A DNA stretch of 64,000 nt from Clarkia xantiana subsp. parviflora (GCA_036873135.1 JAPTYO010000001.1:43114774-43178773), one strand, 5' to 3'; counted from the stretch's first letter, positions 23,311 through 36,548 are shown. Notes: a model not told the origin generated them from the sequence alone. Program-made: numbers and translations.

Positions 23311-23837
23311 TATAAAAAGATATTTACTACCCGTTAATTAGCTTAGATTTTTTAATTAAATATAATTTTTCTTACTTACATATTCACTGTTACATACTTT
23401 AAACTTATAGGATAAGGCACGCTAGCTAGCTTATTGCAACTTGCAAGTGCCTTCCTTATTCAAATGGATTAGGCCACACATACCAATACCATGACTTTTT
23501 TTTTTGTTGGCCTAGGACTTTTTTTTTATTAGACAAATACTTTTTGAAGCCTAGCTAGTCACTTTTGACTATATTTTATTTTACATGTTTATTTTAGAGA
23601 AAAACAATGTGGATAATACTCATATATATATATTAAACACTTGATTATGAAATTCAGTCTATGTACTGTATAACTATATATAATAATTTAAATTCTCAAT
23701 TTTTTTTAACGTGCTAATTTTTAAAAGAGTATATAATTTAAAGTTGACGAAGACTGAAAAAAATATATTAAAAAAACATAATGTAAAATATATTAGTAGA
23801 GCGAGCTTACCTGGGCCACACGGCCCACAGCACACCC
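23311..23837. other. Intergenic A/T-rich DNA
   Basis: No gene. Poly-T runs and TA-rich sequence only. Confidence 0.5.
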
Positions 23838-24316
23838 AAATTATTGGATACATGTATGAGAGAAGAAATCAGTCACAAATAGAGTTCATAATTTATCTGA
23901 TTTTTTTTTTCCAAATAATCATCTTACATAATATAAATGCTAAAATGTTAAAAAAAAAATAGATATATATATACTAATCTATCCGTCGGAACTCTTTCAG
24001 ATAGCGGCGATAAAGATCTGCCGCTGTCTCAAAGAGCGGCGATATCCGTCGCTGTTATTGTTAACAACATTTACAAACTTAATAGAGCGGCAAGTCATTG
24101 TATATGTCGTTAACAATAACGGGAAAGGATGTCACGATCTTTGAGAATGCGGCAGGTCTTTATCGCCGCTGTCTTAAAGAGTTCCGATGATTAGTATTTT
24201 TTTTTTTTTTTGTTCTTTAACATTTTAGCATTTGAGTATGCAAGATGATCATTTGGATTAAAAAAAAAATCAATTTATCTACCTAATTATGGACTGTGTC
24301 AAAGCTCCAATAATTT
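23838..24316. mobile_element. Fold-back element with GCGGCGATAAAGA core
   Basis: AAATTATTGGA at the left and TCCAATAATTT at the right end an inverted pair of arms about 200 bp long, sharing ATGCTAAAATGTTAAA, ACTAATC and CGGAACTCTTT. The central part has GCGGCGATAAAGA and its complement repeatedly, a motif style common in CACTA sub-terminal repeats, but no CACTA terminus is present. No target duplication was identified. Confidence 0.75.
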
Positions 24317-27197
24317 ATATAACAATAGATTTTAATGTATATTGTCGTGAATATAAATAAATAGTAAAACATGATACAAGACTGGCTCCAGTTGTAATAC
24401 AAAAATATGATCAATCTATTTTTAATGATTATACGAGATAAAGTGTTATTTAAAAAATCAATTAAATTATATAATGTAATATTATGTAATATTTAATAAT
24501 TTTTGCATGAATTAAAGTAAAATATTAGAGAAACCGAGCAATATATATACTTTGTAACTTCATTCACATAGTTGCACAAATGTGATAAGTCTCACATTTA
24601 ATAAACTCTTTTTTGCTTTTTCAAGCGATCTAGCTAGTCCACTTCATCCGATATCTATTACCAAAAAAAAAATAACATCCTATATATAATATATTCTAAA
24701 CGTACAATATGACTTCCCTTCAAATTATCACATATATATATCTAGAAGAAGGCAAACATTTGCAAACGCGTCATTTTAAAAAGAAGACTTAATGTGGATC
24801 ATCTACTTATAACAAAAATAGAATGATATTCACATTACATAATTTATATTTTCAACCATTAAAATTACGCTTTATGGTTGTCCACACAAATATAAAGACA
24901 ATGATATGACGGTTTGACAATAGGGTATAGGGTTTAATTACTTTGTCTTATGTGGTGGACAAAGTGGCAGCCTCAAGAGGGTAAGTTATATAACACAAAC
25001 ATGTATTATTTATTCATGGTATTATAAATATAATTGTTCAGTTCGTATCATTTCATCTTTAACTATATTTGTTGGATTGATCCGATATAAACTATGATTA
25101 TTCTAATTTTTAAGATCTGGTACATATAATTAATTTACTGTGAGAAAACGCTCCGAAAAGACGATCCCATTCCGAATTAACCCGAGTTAGTTGAAAATTC
25201 GTAAAATCCGAATCCGCCCGCCTACAACTAATTAAAATTCTCATTAGAATTGTATGTTGAAGGTAAATGTCATAATTAATGCTGTAAACATTTTTTACAA
25301 GTTTAAAAGGAACTTAGTTAAATGCAACACGATGTTTTTTTTTTTTTGTCAAACGCACTATTATATTTATTATATTTAGGAACGTTGAGAGAGACACCAC
25401 TATTGGTTTGCATTTAAATTTTATCTTAAATATGATGTTGCACATGTAACTGACCACTATTGGAATAGATTATTATTTTTTAAAATAATTTTTCTCATTT
25501 TCATTATTTTGATATAGTTTATTATACTTTTTACTTTCATCTAGCATTACCAGTTGGCAAGTTCACATGAGCACTATATGCATTTACAACATTTTTAAAA
25601 TAAAACGTACCAATAAAGTAATACAGTGATATATATGTCAATATTTCAAAACATAATGATGTATTTTACAACTATATAATGCATTAGACAACATATTAAA
25701 ACATACCGGACTAATTTACCCTAAAAAGAATGTCCTAACCATTGGAGTTCATTTATGCTCTGATAAGATAGATTAATTAATGAAATAATAATAAATACTA
25801 AAAATACATTTGTTTAAGGAAAATGCACCTTAATTAGTTATCGGGACGGGATAACGCTACGCTCATTAGTCAAAACTAAAAAAGGAAAGACGACGACTCC
25901 GAAAGTTTAGGCATATCTTCCATAGGGCGCATTCGTTTGACTGGCTGACGTGGCCCACCCCAGCACGAAAGAAAACATCTCTCAGACGCGTGGCTCCATT
26001 TTATTCTCAAACTCAAATATTGTTGGAAATCATCTAATAATTATTGGAATTTCGTTTATGTCAACAAAATTAATTAGAACTTTCCTTGTCCTTGCTATAT
26101 TTGATTATTAGGTTATAACGGGAAAAAAGATTAATCAAGAGTCAAATGACAAAATATTAGTCATTATTGAGATTGGACTTGGCATTTGGCAAGCATTATT
26201 GTGTATATTGGGTATCTAAATAGTTTCTTAATAAATCACTAATTTCATTTCATCAGTAATAAAATTTCCAAAATGGGAAATGTGTACACTAATTAAGTTC
26301 AAGCCTTATTTAGCAGTTTAACATTGATTAATTAGAATTTTTAGAAAATAGTTTGTCAAAGCATTAAAAAAAACAAAAATTCATAATTATTATCGTCGGA
26401 CATGTCAAAACTTCATAATATTTTCCCCATAATGAACCAATAACAACTTTGGTATAAACAATACTATTCATAATGAGTTTGCTCTACCACCAGTTTTGGT
26501 GGTCTAATAATTCAGAATTTTTTTTTTAATTTATATATGTATGATTGCTTTTGAATTTCAAACAGAGAGAGCGTTAATGTTAAAGTCATCTCAAACGAGA
26601 CATTTTTAGTGGGATTCAAACTCGAGTCGCTTATAGAAATACAACTCGTTTTACCGATTGATCCAAACATTGGTAATAATTCATGGTGCTTAGTTTCATG
26701 TTGTTTGACTCCGAAGTTTTAAGTTTAAAACCCCTCGTCGTGTCACTTCGCGGTGACATAATTAAAATATCAGGTTTCGCCTAGCTCACATACGGCATCA
26801 GACATGTAGATTTGCGCTTAATGAACCGGCATTTTGATTATATTTAAGTTGTTGGTGAGACTACATTGACGAGTCATTATATGCGTTCTTTATACACTAC
26901 ATTTATTCGGAAAAAAGTCAAACATTAAACAGAAAAGTATGAACATTGTGTAAAGATAACTCATTCTTTTGGGAATAGGATTGATCTCCATTTAACAAGA
27001 TAAACAAACATTTAAAAAAAAACCTATAAATATCAACAATATTTTAATTTTGTATTATAAACTTCGTATCAACATTATATATATCAAGATGTAAATAAAG
27101 TTTCTGTTTTATCTACAACAAAAGAAAATATGGCCAACTGATGAGGACCATCGAGAGAAATATTATCCCCTATAGGTTCCCTCCTAGTGTAACAACA
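24317..27197. other. Long A/T-rich intergenic region
   Basis: Nearly 3 kb with no open frame that resembles a protein, no paired element ends and no RNA gene that I can recognise. A moderately GC-richer patch at about 25900-26000 could be a regulatory segment or relic. The right end would include the 3' UTR of the lectin kinase. Confidence 0.5.
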
Positions 27198-29885
27198 TTA
27201 TCTACCGTTGCTCAACGAAGTAACTGACAATGCACCTACGGACGACAATACATACGATGATGACGTGTTACTATCCGAAGAGAAGGCTTCTAAGAACCTC
27301 GACGTCAGTGGATCGGCCCGGGTCGAATATGTCGATGCGTCGAGAACCGGAAGCGGGTCGTCACCATTGAGATACCGAACCACCTGCCTCATTCTCGGCC
27401 TCGACCCGTCATGTGGATGCGAGCAAAGTAGCCCTAATTTCAAAACCAACTCGACCTCATCCTTATCGTAACCCGAACCCATCCGCTCGTCCACCACCTC
27501 GAGGATCCTCCCTTGCTCGTGGCACTCGAGAACCCGATCCGCTAAAACGAAGTGTCCCGATCCGATCGGGTGGGACCCGCATGCCACCTCGAGGAGCAAA
27601 ACCCCGTACGCATAAACATCTGAACTCGCTGAAGCCTTCCCTGAACGGGCAAGTTCCGGGGCGATGTACCCGATCGTCCCGACCACGTTCGTGGTGTGAG
27701 ACACCTGTATCAGAGAATAAATATATTAGAAAGAATATATTTTATTAGGGAATAAATATAATAGAAAAATATATTTTATTTTTTAATATGACTTAATTAG
27801 AATAGTAAAATAACTAAATTGTTATCCGAACTTTGACCAATTTATAAATTGCTACTTGAACATTAATTTTTTAAAATTATCTATCTGAACTTAATTTTAA
27901 GGTAAATTGCTTCATTTGTTTCAGTTCCCGTTAAATAAAATATAAAATGAGCAGATTTATGTGGAGTTTTTCTTAGTGTGTACATAAAATGAATTCAAAC
28001 ATATAATGAAAATACATTCAATTTGAATTTGAAGTTCAATTGAAATGCAATTTTCAAATTAGACGGAAGTCTAATTAAACATTTAATTAAAAGTATTTCG
28101 TTGCAATACTTTTAGCTTATAATTGAAATCATATTTGATATACTTAAAAAGACCCATGAAGAAAACATGTTTATTTTCTATCTAGTTTGACAGAAACTGA
28201 AATAGATATAACAATTTGATCTGAAATCCAAGTTGGATGGTCAATTTTAAAAAATTAAAATCCAGGTACATATTTATAAATTTATCGAAATTCGGATAGC
28301 AATTTAGTTATTAACCCATCAAATAAAATAAAGTATATTTTTCGTAATATATTTATTCCCTAATTACCTGGTCGTGATCGTGAAGCCGAGCGAGACCGAA
28401 ATCGCTCAGGCGAGCGTTCATGTCAGAGTCGACCAAGACATTGCTCGACTTTACGTCCCGATGAATCACGACTTGCTCCCACTCCTCGTGGAGGTAGACG
28501 AGCCCCGACGCGACCCCTTCGAGGATATGAATCCGATGCCGCCACGTCAGCACGAACCCGTCTCTCCGGTCGAACAACAATGAGAAGAGGCTGCCGTGAG
28601 GGACATAATCGTAAATTAAGAGCAGCTCGTTCTTATGTTTACACCATCCCTGAAGATTCACCAGGTTCTTGTGCCGTAACCGGCCGAGACTCTCCACCTC
28701 CGCCACGAACTCCCTCATTCCCTGAAGCGCGTTGTTCGCCGTTATCTTCTTCACCGCCACCTCAGCGCCGTTCGCCGGTAAGATTCCGTGGTAGACTTCT
28801 CCGAACCCGCCGACGCCGATCCTCTTTGTTACAGTGAATCCCTTCGTGGCGGCGTACAGGTCTTTGTACGTGAATCGGTGGGGACATTCGAGCTCCCAGT
28901 CTTCTAGGGTTTCCGTCGGCTTCCTCTTTCTGAGCACCGTGAAGAAGATTAAGATTCCGATTAGGCACGCCATGAGGATGCAGAGTCCGACGATGAGACC
29001 GATCGTCGACGCGCTGTACGGCGGTGGCGAATTGGGCGGAGAAGAATCGTTGGGCGGGAGAGGGAGGATCGAGTAATTGAGCGGCGGAGCAGCGCCGTTG
29101 ACTTTGAAGCTCCACGCGAGGACGTAGTGGAAGCTTCGCTTCTCGCCGGTAGCGGCGGAGAATCCGAAGTACATCTCGTCAGAGAATATTTCGGTGAGGT
29201 TTTTGGAAACGGAGAGTAGCGGTTTGTCCGGTTTGGTGATATTCAACGGCGCGATCGTCACGTTCAAGACCTGTTCCACGCCTTCGTATTCGATCCAAGC
29301 TTGGATCGGTTTCCCGTTCTCTAACTTCATCTCTTCCTTGCGCTCCGTGCTGCTGACGTAATACGCCGCCGGCTCCGACTGGGCGGATAACATGCCGTTG
29401 AAGTTAACTCCGACGTGGTTCCCCTCGCTGTCTTCTTCGCCGTTGTAGCCATTCACGGTGTCGAATTCCACGACGAGCATGTGATTCGTAGAATTGCCGT
29501 CGTTGCTGGAGTTGAAGAGGCCGAGGAAGTGCTCCGCTGCGGCTTCCGGGAATTTGGTCTTTGGCGCCACCGTGAAGGCGAGGCCGTAGCCGCCTGGTTG
29601 GCCGGAGACTCTCGGCTGGATGGAGAAGACGAAGCAGGTGCTGAAGGAGTAGACAGTTGAGTTACGATCGTACATCGGAATCCGGTGAGGGTAGAAGGCG
29701 TGGCCGATGTAGTCGCTGGTGGTGTTGGTGAGCTTGAGGACGCCGCTGGGTTTGACGACGGAAGCTCGGTCGAGATCGAGGCTTGTGGCGTTGAATCCGT
29801 TGAATGTAAATGAGGTGTTCTGAGACGAAGCTAGAAGAGGGAAGAAGTACAGTAGAAGAAGCGCCAAGTAAAATTTAGGCGCCAT
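27198..29885 (-). CDS. L-type lectin receptor-like kinase (LecRK, clade VI-like)
   Basis: Plasma-membrane receptor kinase; members of this family sense extracellular cues and act in immunity and hormone responses. Two exons, 29885-28368 and 27704-27198 (GT/AG), give 674 aa. In order: signal peptide (about 1-21, MAPKFYLALLLLYFFPLLAS), legume-lectin domain (about 23-270, with the metal-site motif VVEFDTVNGY), a Pro-rich juxtamembrane stretch, one transmembrane helix (about 293-318, followed by RKRK), and a kinase domain from about 345. Kinase motifs are complete: GVGGFGEV, VAVKK, IHRDVKSSNV (an RD kinase), DFGLAR, GTIGYIAPE. The phrases DWELECPHRF and MREFVAEVESLGRLRHKNLVNLQGW point to LecRK clade VI. 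Most LecRK genes lack introns; this one is split right after DFGLARLHDHDQ by a 663-bp intron that hosts a MITE. The frame joins cleanly, so the gene looks functional provided that intron is spliced. Confidence 0.94.
27795..28317. mobile_element. Inverted-repeat element within the LecRK intron
   Basis: The ends AATAACTAAATTG and CAATTTAGTTATT pair as inverted repeats and continue inward with GTTATCCGAACTTTGACC and TTTATAAATTGCTAC, phrases shared with the Mutator-like element at 21302. It fills most of the intron. No clean target duplication was found, so it is an older copy. Confidence 0.65.
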
Positions 29886-30405
29886 GGATGTATAATTGAG
29901 AAGGAATGATGGAGAAGAAGATGATGTTACGGTGGAAGGAAATGAGTGTAGCTTTGAGCTGCCTGCTATATTGATTTAGTTATGTACTCTCTGAATTGGT
30001 CTGGGTCAAACTTCAAAGACGTCGTAATTAAATAATAATTATTCTATTGGAAAAAAAAATTATTATAAGCTCTTTATTTTTATAGTTTGTCTAATCAGTA
30101 ATAATTAATTTTTGGCATGTCACTGTTAGTTAGTTGGACTCTATATTCATTCGAATTGACATAACTGGACACGGTGGCGAGGAAAAAACACGGAATTATA
30201 AAGACCAGAGAAGGCTGGCGGGGAAAAATGCTAATTAGAGAAAAATAAGGTTGGCTAATTTATTTCTATAATATTTGATAGAGCTCCGAATTGTCTGGTT
30301 TATTAAAAAGTGGACTCGTTTTTTTAGAAATGAGTAAATTTTTAAAATCTGAAATTTTTAGCGAAAAATCTATAGAAAATTGTCAAATGACATATGTCAA
30401 GTAAT
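29886..30405. other. 5' flank of the lectin kinase
   Basis: Expected to contain the promoter and 5' UTR of the minus-strand receptor kinase. No specific regulatory site could be assigned with confidence. Confidence 0.4.
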
Positions 30406-30995
30406 CAGTGGCGGATCTAGGGCCTCGATAATGAGGATACGCTAAGCAGAAGAAAAAAAATGTGAAGATTTAAAATATTTTTAACAAAATTATATAAAAT
30501 GTATTAAAAAATTATTTATTGGTATTAACATGTTTTAAAATATACATATTTTAAAACGATGATAATAGATAATTTTTTCAATTATTTATCCAAAATTATC
30601 GTTAAATATTTCAAATGTACACAGTACTTTTCAAAGTATCAGAAGTAAACCATATCTGCTTATACAAATGTTACAATTGAGTCAAATCCGACCGGTACCA
30701 GTTGTAGATAAGTTGAGTTTTAATCGAGTCATGACACTATTGTAACACTAATATAATTTATTTTGTTTTGATTTCGATATTTAGAAAAGTATTCATTTAC
30801 TTTGTAAATTTAAAATGTATTTGATGACAATTTTGGACGAAATAATAAGGTCTTAGTATCTTGGACAAAATAATTTAGATCTTAAACTCAAATAATGAGG
30901 ATCTTACATTTAAATAATGAGGATCATGTCATATTTTTTCTCATAAATAAACTTAAAGTACCACTAAAAATACTCGATAATGTGGTTACGTTCGT
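30406..30995. mobile_element. Relic of a CAGTGGCGGAT-type hAT element
   Basis: It starts CAGTGGCGGATCTAG, the same terminus as the intact element at 52866, and ends in AATACTCGATAATGTGGTTACG, which matches the inverse of that element's left end. Internal A/T-rich sequence is also alike (CAACATGTTTTAAAAT-like phrases). The right terminus is missing, so it is a truncated copy. Confidence 0.65.
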
Positions 30996-31030
30996 AAAGA
31001 CATAATATGTAGTAATGTGGTTACTCGATT

Positions 31031-31066
31031 ATCGGTCTCATTTAAACCGAGAACCTTCGTAGTAAT
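31031..31066. repeat. 36-bp inverted copy of LINE sequence
   Basis: This 36-base stretch is the exact reverse complement of 31929-31964, which lies inside the LINE fragment 860 bp away. It is set within short repeats of GTAGTAATGTGGTTACTCGA next to the hAT relic. Confidence 0.9.
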
Positions 31067-31769
31067 GTGGTTACTCGATATTATGTCAAGTAATGATTGT
31101 TCATAAAGTGGAAAGAGAATGTTGTTACGCACCATGTGAACCTAGAAGTAATTTCTATTGAAATTTCAACGTTTTTTTCAACGTGTTCTAGCATCACTCT
31201 TTAGAAATTGATTAACGGTCTTTAATTTTTCAAAATTAAACATTTTGATGTTTTATAAAATGATGTGTTTTATAGACCGGATTCTTTGGGTCTTTCTACT
31301 ATGATCCATAAGCAATATGCTTGTGATATGATTTTTTTTTTTTTTCTATTGTCATATAAAAGGTAAACCTAATAGTGAAAATAACATAATAATAATAATG
31401 GTGTGATACAAATGTTAGGTTTATCTAAAAAAAATCATACTTTTAATTTTGTTACTTATGTTACAAGATACTTGTGGAGCATGATAGAAAAATACGAATT
31501 CTTTTTATAAAACTTTATTTTCTAAATTTTAAGTATTTTAAATATATGAGTTCACTTTTTAATTCTCCCCATCTTTTTATTTTTCTATTTTATAAATTTG
31601 AGAGATTAAATATATTAGTAATTATATTAACCAAAATTTATATAAGTACACGTTATATATTGTAGTTTCTTTTTAAATGCTAAGTTGTACAAAAGATTAT
31701 GTGTAACTATACTTCAAACATATTCACATTATTTTATATAGTGTAGTTTCTTTTTGACAGCTATGTCCT

Positions 31770-33005
31770 ATGTTTTTTTTTGGTAAACGACGCACAAATA
31801 TATTCATAAAGCAAGCACGCACAACAAAAGCAGAGCCTTATCGAGGTAGTAGAGCCGAGGGTATGTCCTGACCAAACCAGGTGCCTGACATACTCCTATA
31901 GGCTGCAAGTTTCCCTACCCGATGAGTTATTACTACGAAGGTTCTCGGTTTAAATGAGACCGATACAATACAAGTACTTAATAAAGACATAATATCCGAA
32001 AACATTCCAAAAAGTACAGCTGGGCAAGAAGGAGGATCCTGGATGCATTCTGACAGTGTCTGTGAGTCCGTCCATAGCTGAGTTGGTCCCATGAAAGGTT
32101 GGAACAGAAGTAACCCTGTTCGGACCGCCAAGGCCTCCGCTAGTAGAGGTGATGAACCCATTATACGGCTCACTGAGATTCCGCAGAGGACTCCTTATTT
32201 GTTCAAAAGGGTTGCCGCACCATATATATATATATCCGCTATTACTATCAACAACACCATCCGATAAGATGCACGCAAAATTGTGTTGTTGAGATACGTC
32301 CCTGTTCACTCGTCTTCTGAACTGGCTCGGTCGTGAGCCTGGGTGTCTGACTGATCCTGCGTCACGGATGGTTGAGCCATGGTTATCAGCAAAAGTAACA
32401 TGGTAACGATATAATACATAATCAATAGATGGGATACAGCTATTAAATACAACATTATTGCGTTCTATCCAAATACACCACATTACAATACATTTAATTA
32501 AGAAAAGGGAGTCGAGAAAAGACTCTTCTAAGCCTGGCTGTATGTATTGGAGCCATTGGGCGGCTTTTGTGATGTTTAACAGTTCCGGGCACACCATTAA
32601 GGGGCTTGCAAACCAGACTCTTCGCGTAAACTCGCACGACCACATAAGATGGTTCCAAGTTTCAAAGGCTTTCTTGCAAAAACAGCAAAAAGGATTAGCT
32701 ATTCTGACATGTTTGATCAAATCTGAAACGAGGGGCAGGCCGTTGACACAACCCTTCCAGATGAACATCCTAATTTTAGGCAAAAGTTTTGCATTCCAAA
32801 CTTTTAGCCAGAAATTGGGACTACCGATCACAGGGGTTGTTGAAGTTGAGGCAGTAGAAACTGTTCTGGTGAGAGAGCAGATGTGGTGGTAACCAGACTT
32901 GACAGAATAGTTTCCATTTTTGGTGTTATTCCAAATAAGACGGTCCAAAATAGGAAAAATCGAAAGTGGGATATCCAAGATGACATTGACGAGTAGTGGA
33001 TGCAA
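31770..33005 (-). mobile_element. 5'-truncated LINE (non-LTR retrotransposon) fragment
   Basis: Read on the minus strand, the open frame 33005-31950 begins with the region downstream of reverse transcriptase typical of plant LINEs: WNNTKNGNYSVKSGYHH, then a zinc-binding motif (FCCFCKK...TWNHLMWSCEFTRRVW). The RNase H-like C-terminal domain continues in another frame (32173-31838; SPLLAEALAVRTGLLL, LWTDSQTL), so there is at least one frameshift. The catalytic RT and endonuclease are absent, as expected of 5' truncation. A run of T at about 31772-31780 on the plus strand would be the poly-A tail. No target duplication was recognised. Confidence 0.8.
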
Positions 33006-33811
33006 TGTAATCTGTATTACAAAATAAAATAATTTTATGTGATTAGTTATATTTATTTATTTTATTTTTTTTAGTGTTTATTGTACAATAGATAGAAAGA
33101 TCATTATGGGAAAAAATAATTAATAGAATTTAAAAACTCATGCATAAAATGAATAGAATTTAGTTTGTTTAGAAACTAAATTGTAAAAAAAAAAAAAAAA
33201 AAGTGAGGGATATAAAACGAAGGACTAAATTGAGCAAAATAAAAGTATTTATCTGTCAAACTTGACGGTTGACTAACGAATGCACAAAAAGTCTACAAAA
33301 TGCAAACATATATGACAAAAAAAAGTTTGGAAAAATGAACAGATCGCACCAAAAGCCAACAATGTTCAAACAAATTGCACAAAAAACATTTACCCTATAT
33401 TTTATATTTGTGGCAAAAAAAACCATATATTTTTTCTTAAACTTAAATCCAACCACGGTGTGGTACTGATCGCGGGATCGAAGGGTTGGCGATGGTGAGG
33501 ATATGGTGAGGGTACCACTAATACCATAACCATACAATAATTTTTTTTTCATTCATACGATAACCATAACCACCGTGGTTATGATTCATCGTACCATAAC
33601 CATAGTTTTTCACCACGATTAAATCATCTAACCATAAACATTCAAACTAATACAACAATACAACACCACAGTTTCATACAAAAACTCCAAATTAAATATT
33701 CATTCATTGTTTTATACACACAACATAGTAAGCAAGGCACAACAACAGATTAGTAAACAAGAACAAAAAGAACAATACTTACACCCTGAGAGCAAAGACA
33801 TGGGGCTAGCG
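33006..33811. other. Intergenic DNA
   Basis: A/T-rich. A stretch at about 33520-33610 repeats ACCATAACCAT / ATGGTTATGG motifs on both strands. No gene was recognised. Confidence 0.5.
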
Positions 33812-33874
33812 GAGTGAATTCCCAAAGTAAGTTATTCCACCGAACTATTTCCCAAACTAGGCTCTTTTAGAAAC

Positions 33875-34666
33875 TGTTTCGACCGAGTTATTGCGGGTTG
33901 CCCGCGGAATAGCTCGTCGAAGTCTTCGGGTTGGGTGCGAGCCAAGTCCGTCCTCTAAAGTCGCGTGCGGGCCTTAGCTTCGTCTTATGATCGGCGATAA
34001 GTCCTTTGGGCTCTCTGGAAGATCGTCTGTCTGCACCTGCGAGAGGAGCATTACCAAGCAGTCCCCGTGGAGAGGGGGGGGGGGGGTGCTTGGTGCGCTC
34101 GCTCCGACGATCAACATTAGTCAACTTCTAGAGAGAGAAAGAGTGGGTTTTCTAGAGAGAGGTCAGAGCTTTTCCCATTCTCACCAAAAGTGATTTTTTG
34201 AATGACTTGAAAATGTTTACCCCCAAGGTGGCTATTTATAGGCAACCTCGGACCGTAAACCGGTTTTGACCCGGTTCGATGTGGAAATGTGAACCGGGAT
34301 GCAGGGGAGAGCTTTGGGAAAAGGACTCTGACGCGCGTCTCAGGCGGCTGTCACGAGCGGGACGCGCGCGCCTTTGAAACATAGGTCTCGGACACATAGG
34401 AGTTAGTTAAAAATCGAGTCTCCTATACGTTCGGGACGAAATGGGGGGTGTACGCGACACCCCCCGGGTGTTGAGCTCACCCGGAATTCCGGGTAAGCTG
34501 GGGCTTTACCCGGAATTTCCGGGTAAGCCCCCCGGGGATGTCGGGCAAGTTCGCGACTTGCCCGGTTTCCCCCGGTTAGCTCGAAATTGGGGAATCGTAA
34601 AGGGTCTTGCGCGTGTATGAGGTCCGAATAATTAAGACCGAGCCCGAATCATGCGTATATCCATCA
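33875..34666 (-). repeat. 3' LTR (792 bp)
   Basis: Compared with the other LTR it has a longer G run (about 34072-34086) and lacks one 29-bp copy of the palindromic ACCCGGAATTCCGGGTAAG-type unit. Otherwise the two differ at about five positions by eye. Open frames inside are chance. Confidence 0.95.
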
Positions 34667-34680
34667 CTTGCCCCCGAGTT
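34667..34680 (-). other. Polypurine tract of the LTR element
   Basis: On the minus strand the sequence immediately before the 3' LTR is TCGGGGGCAAG, purine-rich and directly abutting the TG of the LTR, as expected for the plus-strand primer. Confidence 0.65.
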
Positions 34681-36548
34681 AAATAACGGCTTGACCTTTG
34701 TTTAACTCTATTCTAAGATAGGGTATACGCGTGATTCGGGTCGTCTGCTCACCTTGAGTTTTGACCTACCAAGGGTGGATACGCGCTGCTCAGGCGAATT
34801 CCGTGTCTTAGTTTTTTGAGGTGGTCACGCTTGACAACTGCACAAAGGGTTAGTAGCACAACGGACTACAAGTAATATGGAAAACGTGATTGTTTGGAGA
34901 ATTAAGGCGCGAGCGCACATGAAATCTTTCGGGTTTGCAAGGGGATTAAATAATCATGGAATGCTCTTGTCACGACTAATTATACCAAAATGATAATAAC
35001 TCATGAAAATTTTGGCAAAACGTTTTTCATGCAGTATGATGGTTTCCGGTAGCCCGTCGTCCGAGACGGCCGTCCTGACGGCGAGGCGACGGTTTTAGTG
35101 AATGATGCAATGCCGGGTTTGGAAAATCTCATGTAACGGGCGTAATACGAAAAATCATAAACATAGCGTTTTCAAAAAGTTGAAAACATTTGAAATGACT
35201 TAGTTAAATTTAGCTAAGTCATTTGATGGTTAAAACCCAAGCTATCAACAACTTTAAAAAATGAAGGGTGGATGAGAGTGTACCTCTTGGATGTATGGTA
35301 CTTACCATGTTGTGTAGTCCACCTCCTTCATGATAGTTTATAAAACTATCAACATTTGAATTGGTTGTGGTGAGAGTTTTGGAGGGGCTAAGGTAGTGAT
35401 TTTAGGAATTCACTTTAGGGTGCTAGTGAGACCCCATTTCGGCCGGCCACCACCAGGAGCACCACCGGCGAGGTCAGGGCGGCCCAGCGGCGGCGAGGCG
35501 GCGGCGACAGCGGCGGGAGCGGCGGCGGTAGCGGGCGGCGGCTGCACCTTTCGCGGGTTGATTTCGAGCTCGATTCGACCCGGTTTCGAGTCCTTCTTGT
35601 CGAGCATCGATTGGTAACGTCCTCCCCTCCCTTTTCTTGATGTTAATTAGACCTTTAGGGCTGCACATTTGAATTTCAATAAGGTGCATGGTAGGTGTTT
35701 GATGAAATGCCTAAGTGAAACTTTGGCTTGATTTTCAAAATTTGTTTTTGACTAAGCTCTAAATGTAGATAGATAGAGTTAAGGATAGTGAACTCCCTTT
35801 GTGAAGAGGTCCCTAGGTTCCGACCAACCGAGAGGGAATCGTGGAGGTTCAAAATCGGACTTATTCGAGCGAAAAGTTCGACTCTTTGTATCTTGATATG
35901 GGTGGCTTGATATGATGTCCCCTATTGTGATAATGCCCCCTTGATTGTTTGTGAGTGGATAGCCATGCCCCCAGAGTTTAGATGATTGTTTGGTAGTTCG
36001 CGTTCATTAGTGGCTTAGTTGACCCGAGTGTTCTTCGGATTGCTCGGGGAGGGATAAGTCTCCCTGTGACACGTAATGGGCTTGCTTAAGTGCATTCGAA
36101 CTGCTTGTATGTGCCCCCGGAGCCTTGAGCCGTTTTTGGGATAAAATTTGATCGAAATGTGGTCGGATGGCATTTTGGTAATTATAACCAACTTTGCATG
36201 TCTTTGATTTCTTTAGCTCTTGAACTTGTCGCTTTGTAGAGCGCTTGAATACCTGTGTCATATTGTACAAATGTATGAAAGTTTGATTAGTAGGTGGCCT
36301 AGGCCTTTGATGAGCGTAAGGATTTTTGACTCCCGAGCGGGAGGGTCCCTAGCTGTTTGCTCGCGGACAGTTGGTCCGTTGGGTTGGATGTCCTTGCAAA
36401 AGGCTTTGATGAATGTGGTTGATGTGTTGCCTTGGTTTTTGATTGAGTTGTGTATGGTTTTTGCAGGGCTTGGTTGGCGGGCTTGCAGGCGCCCGACTTT
36501 GATACTTAGAGTATTCCTGATAGGGAACGGTCTCTACTTCTTCGCACA

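Noticed and set aside
24317..27197. Hidden gene or RNA gene in the 2.9-kb gap before the lectin kinase
   Set aside because: No open frame with protein features, no tRNA- or snRNA-like box pattern that I could see. A covariance-model search for RNA genes would settle it.
33888..34193. Open frames in both LTRs
   Set aside because: Present in both LTRs because the LTRs are copies. They have no family match and overlap the element's end and promoter region.
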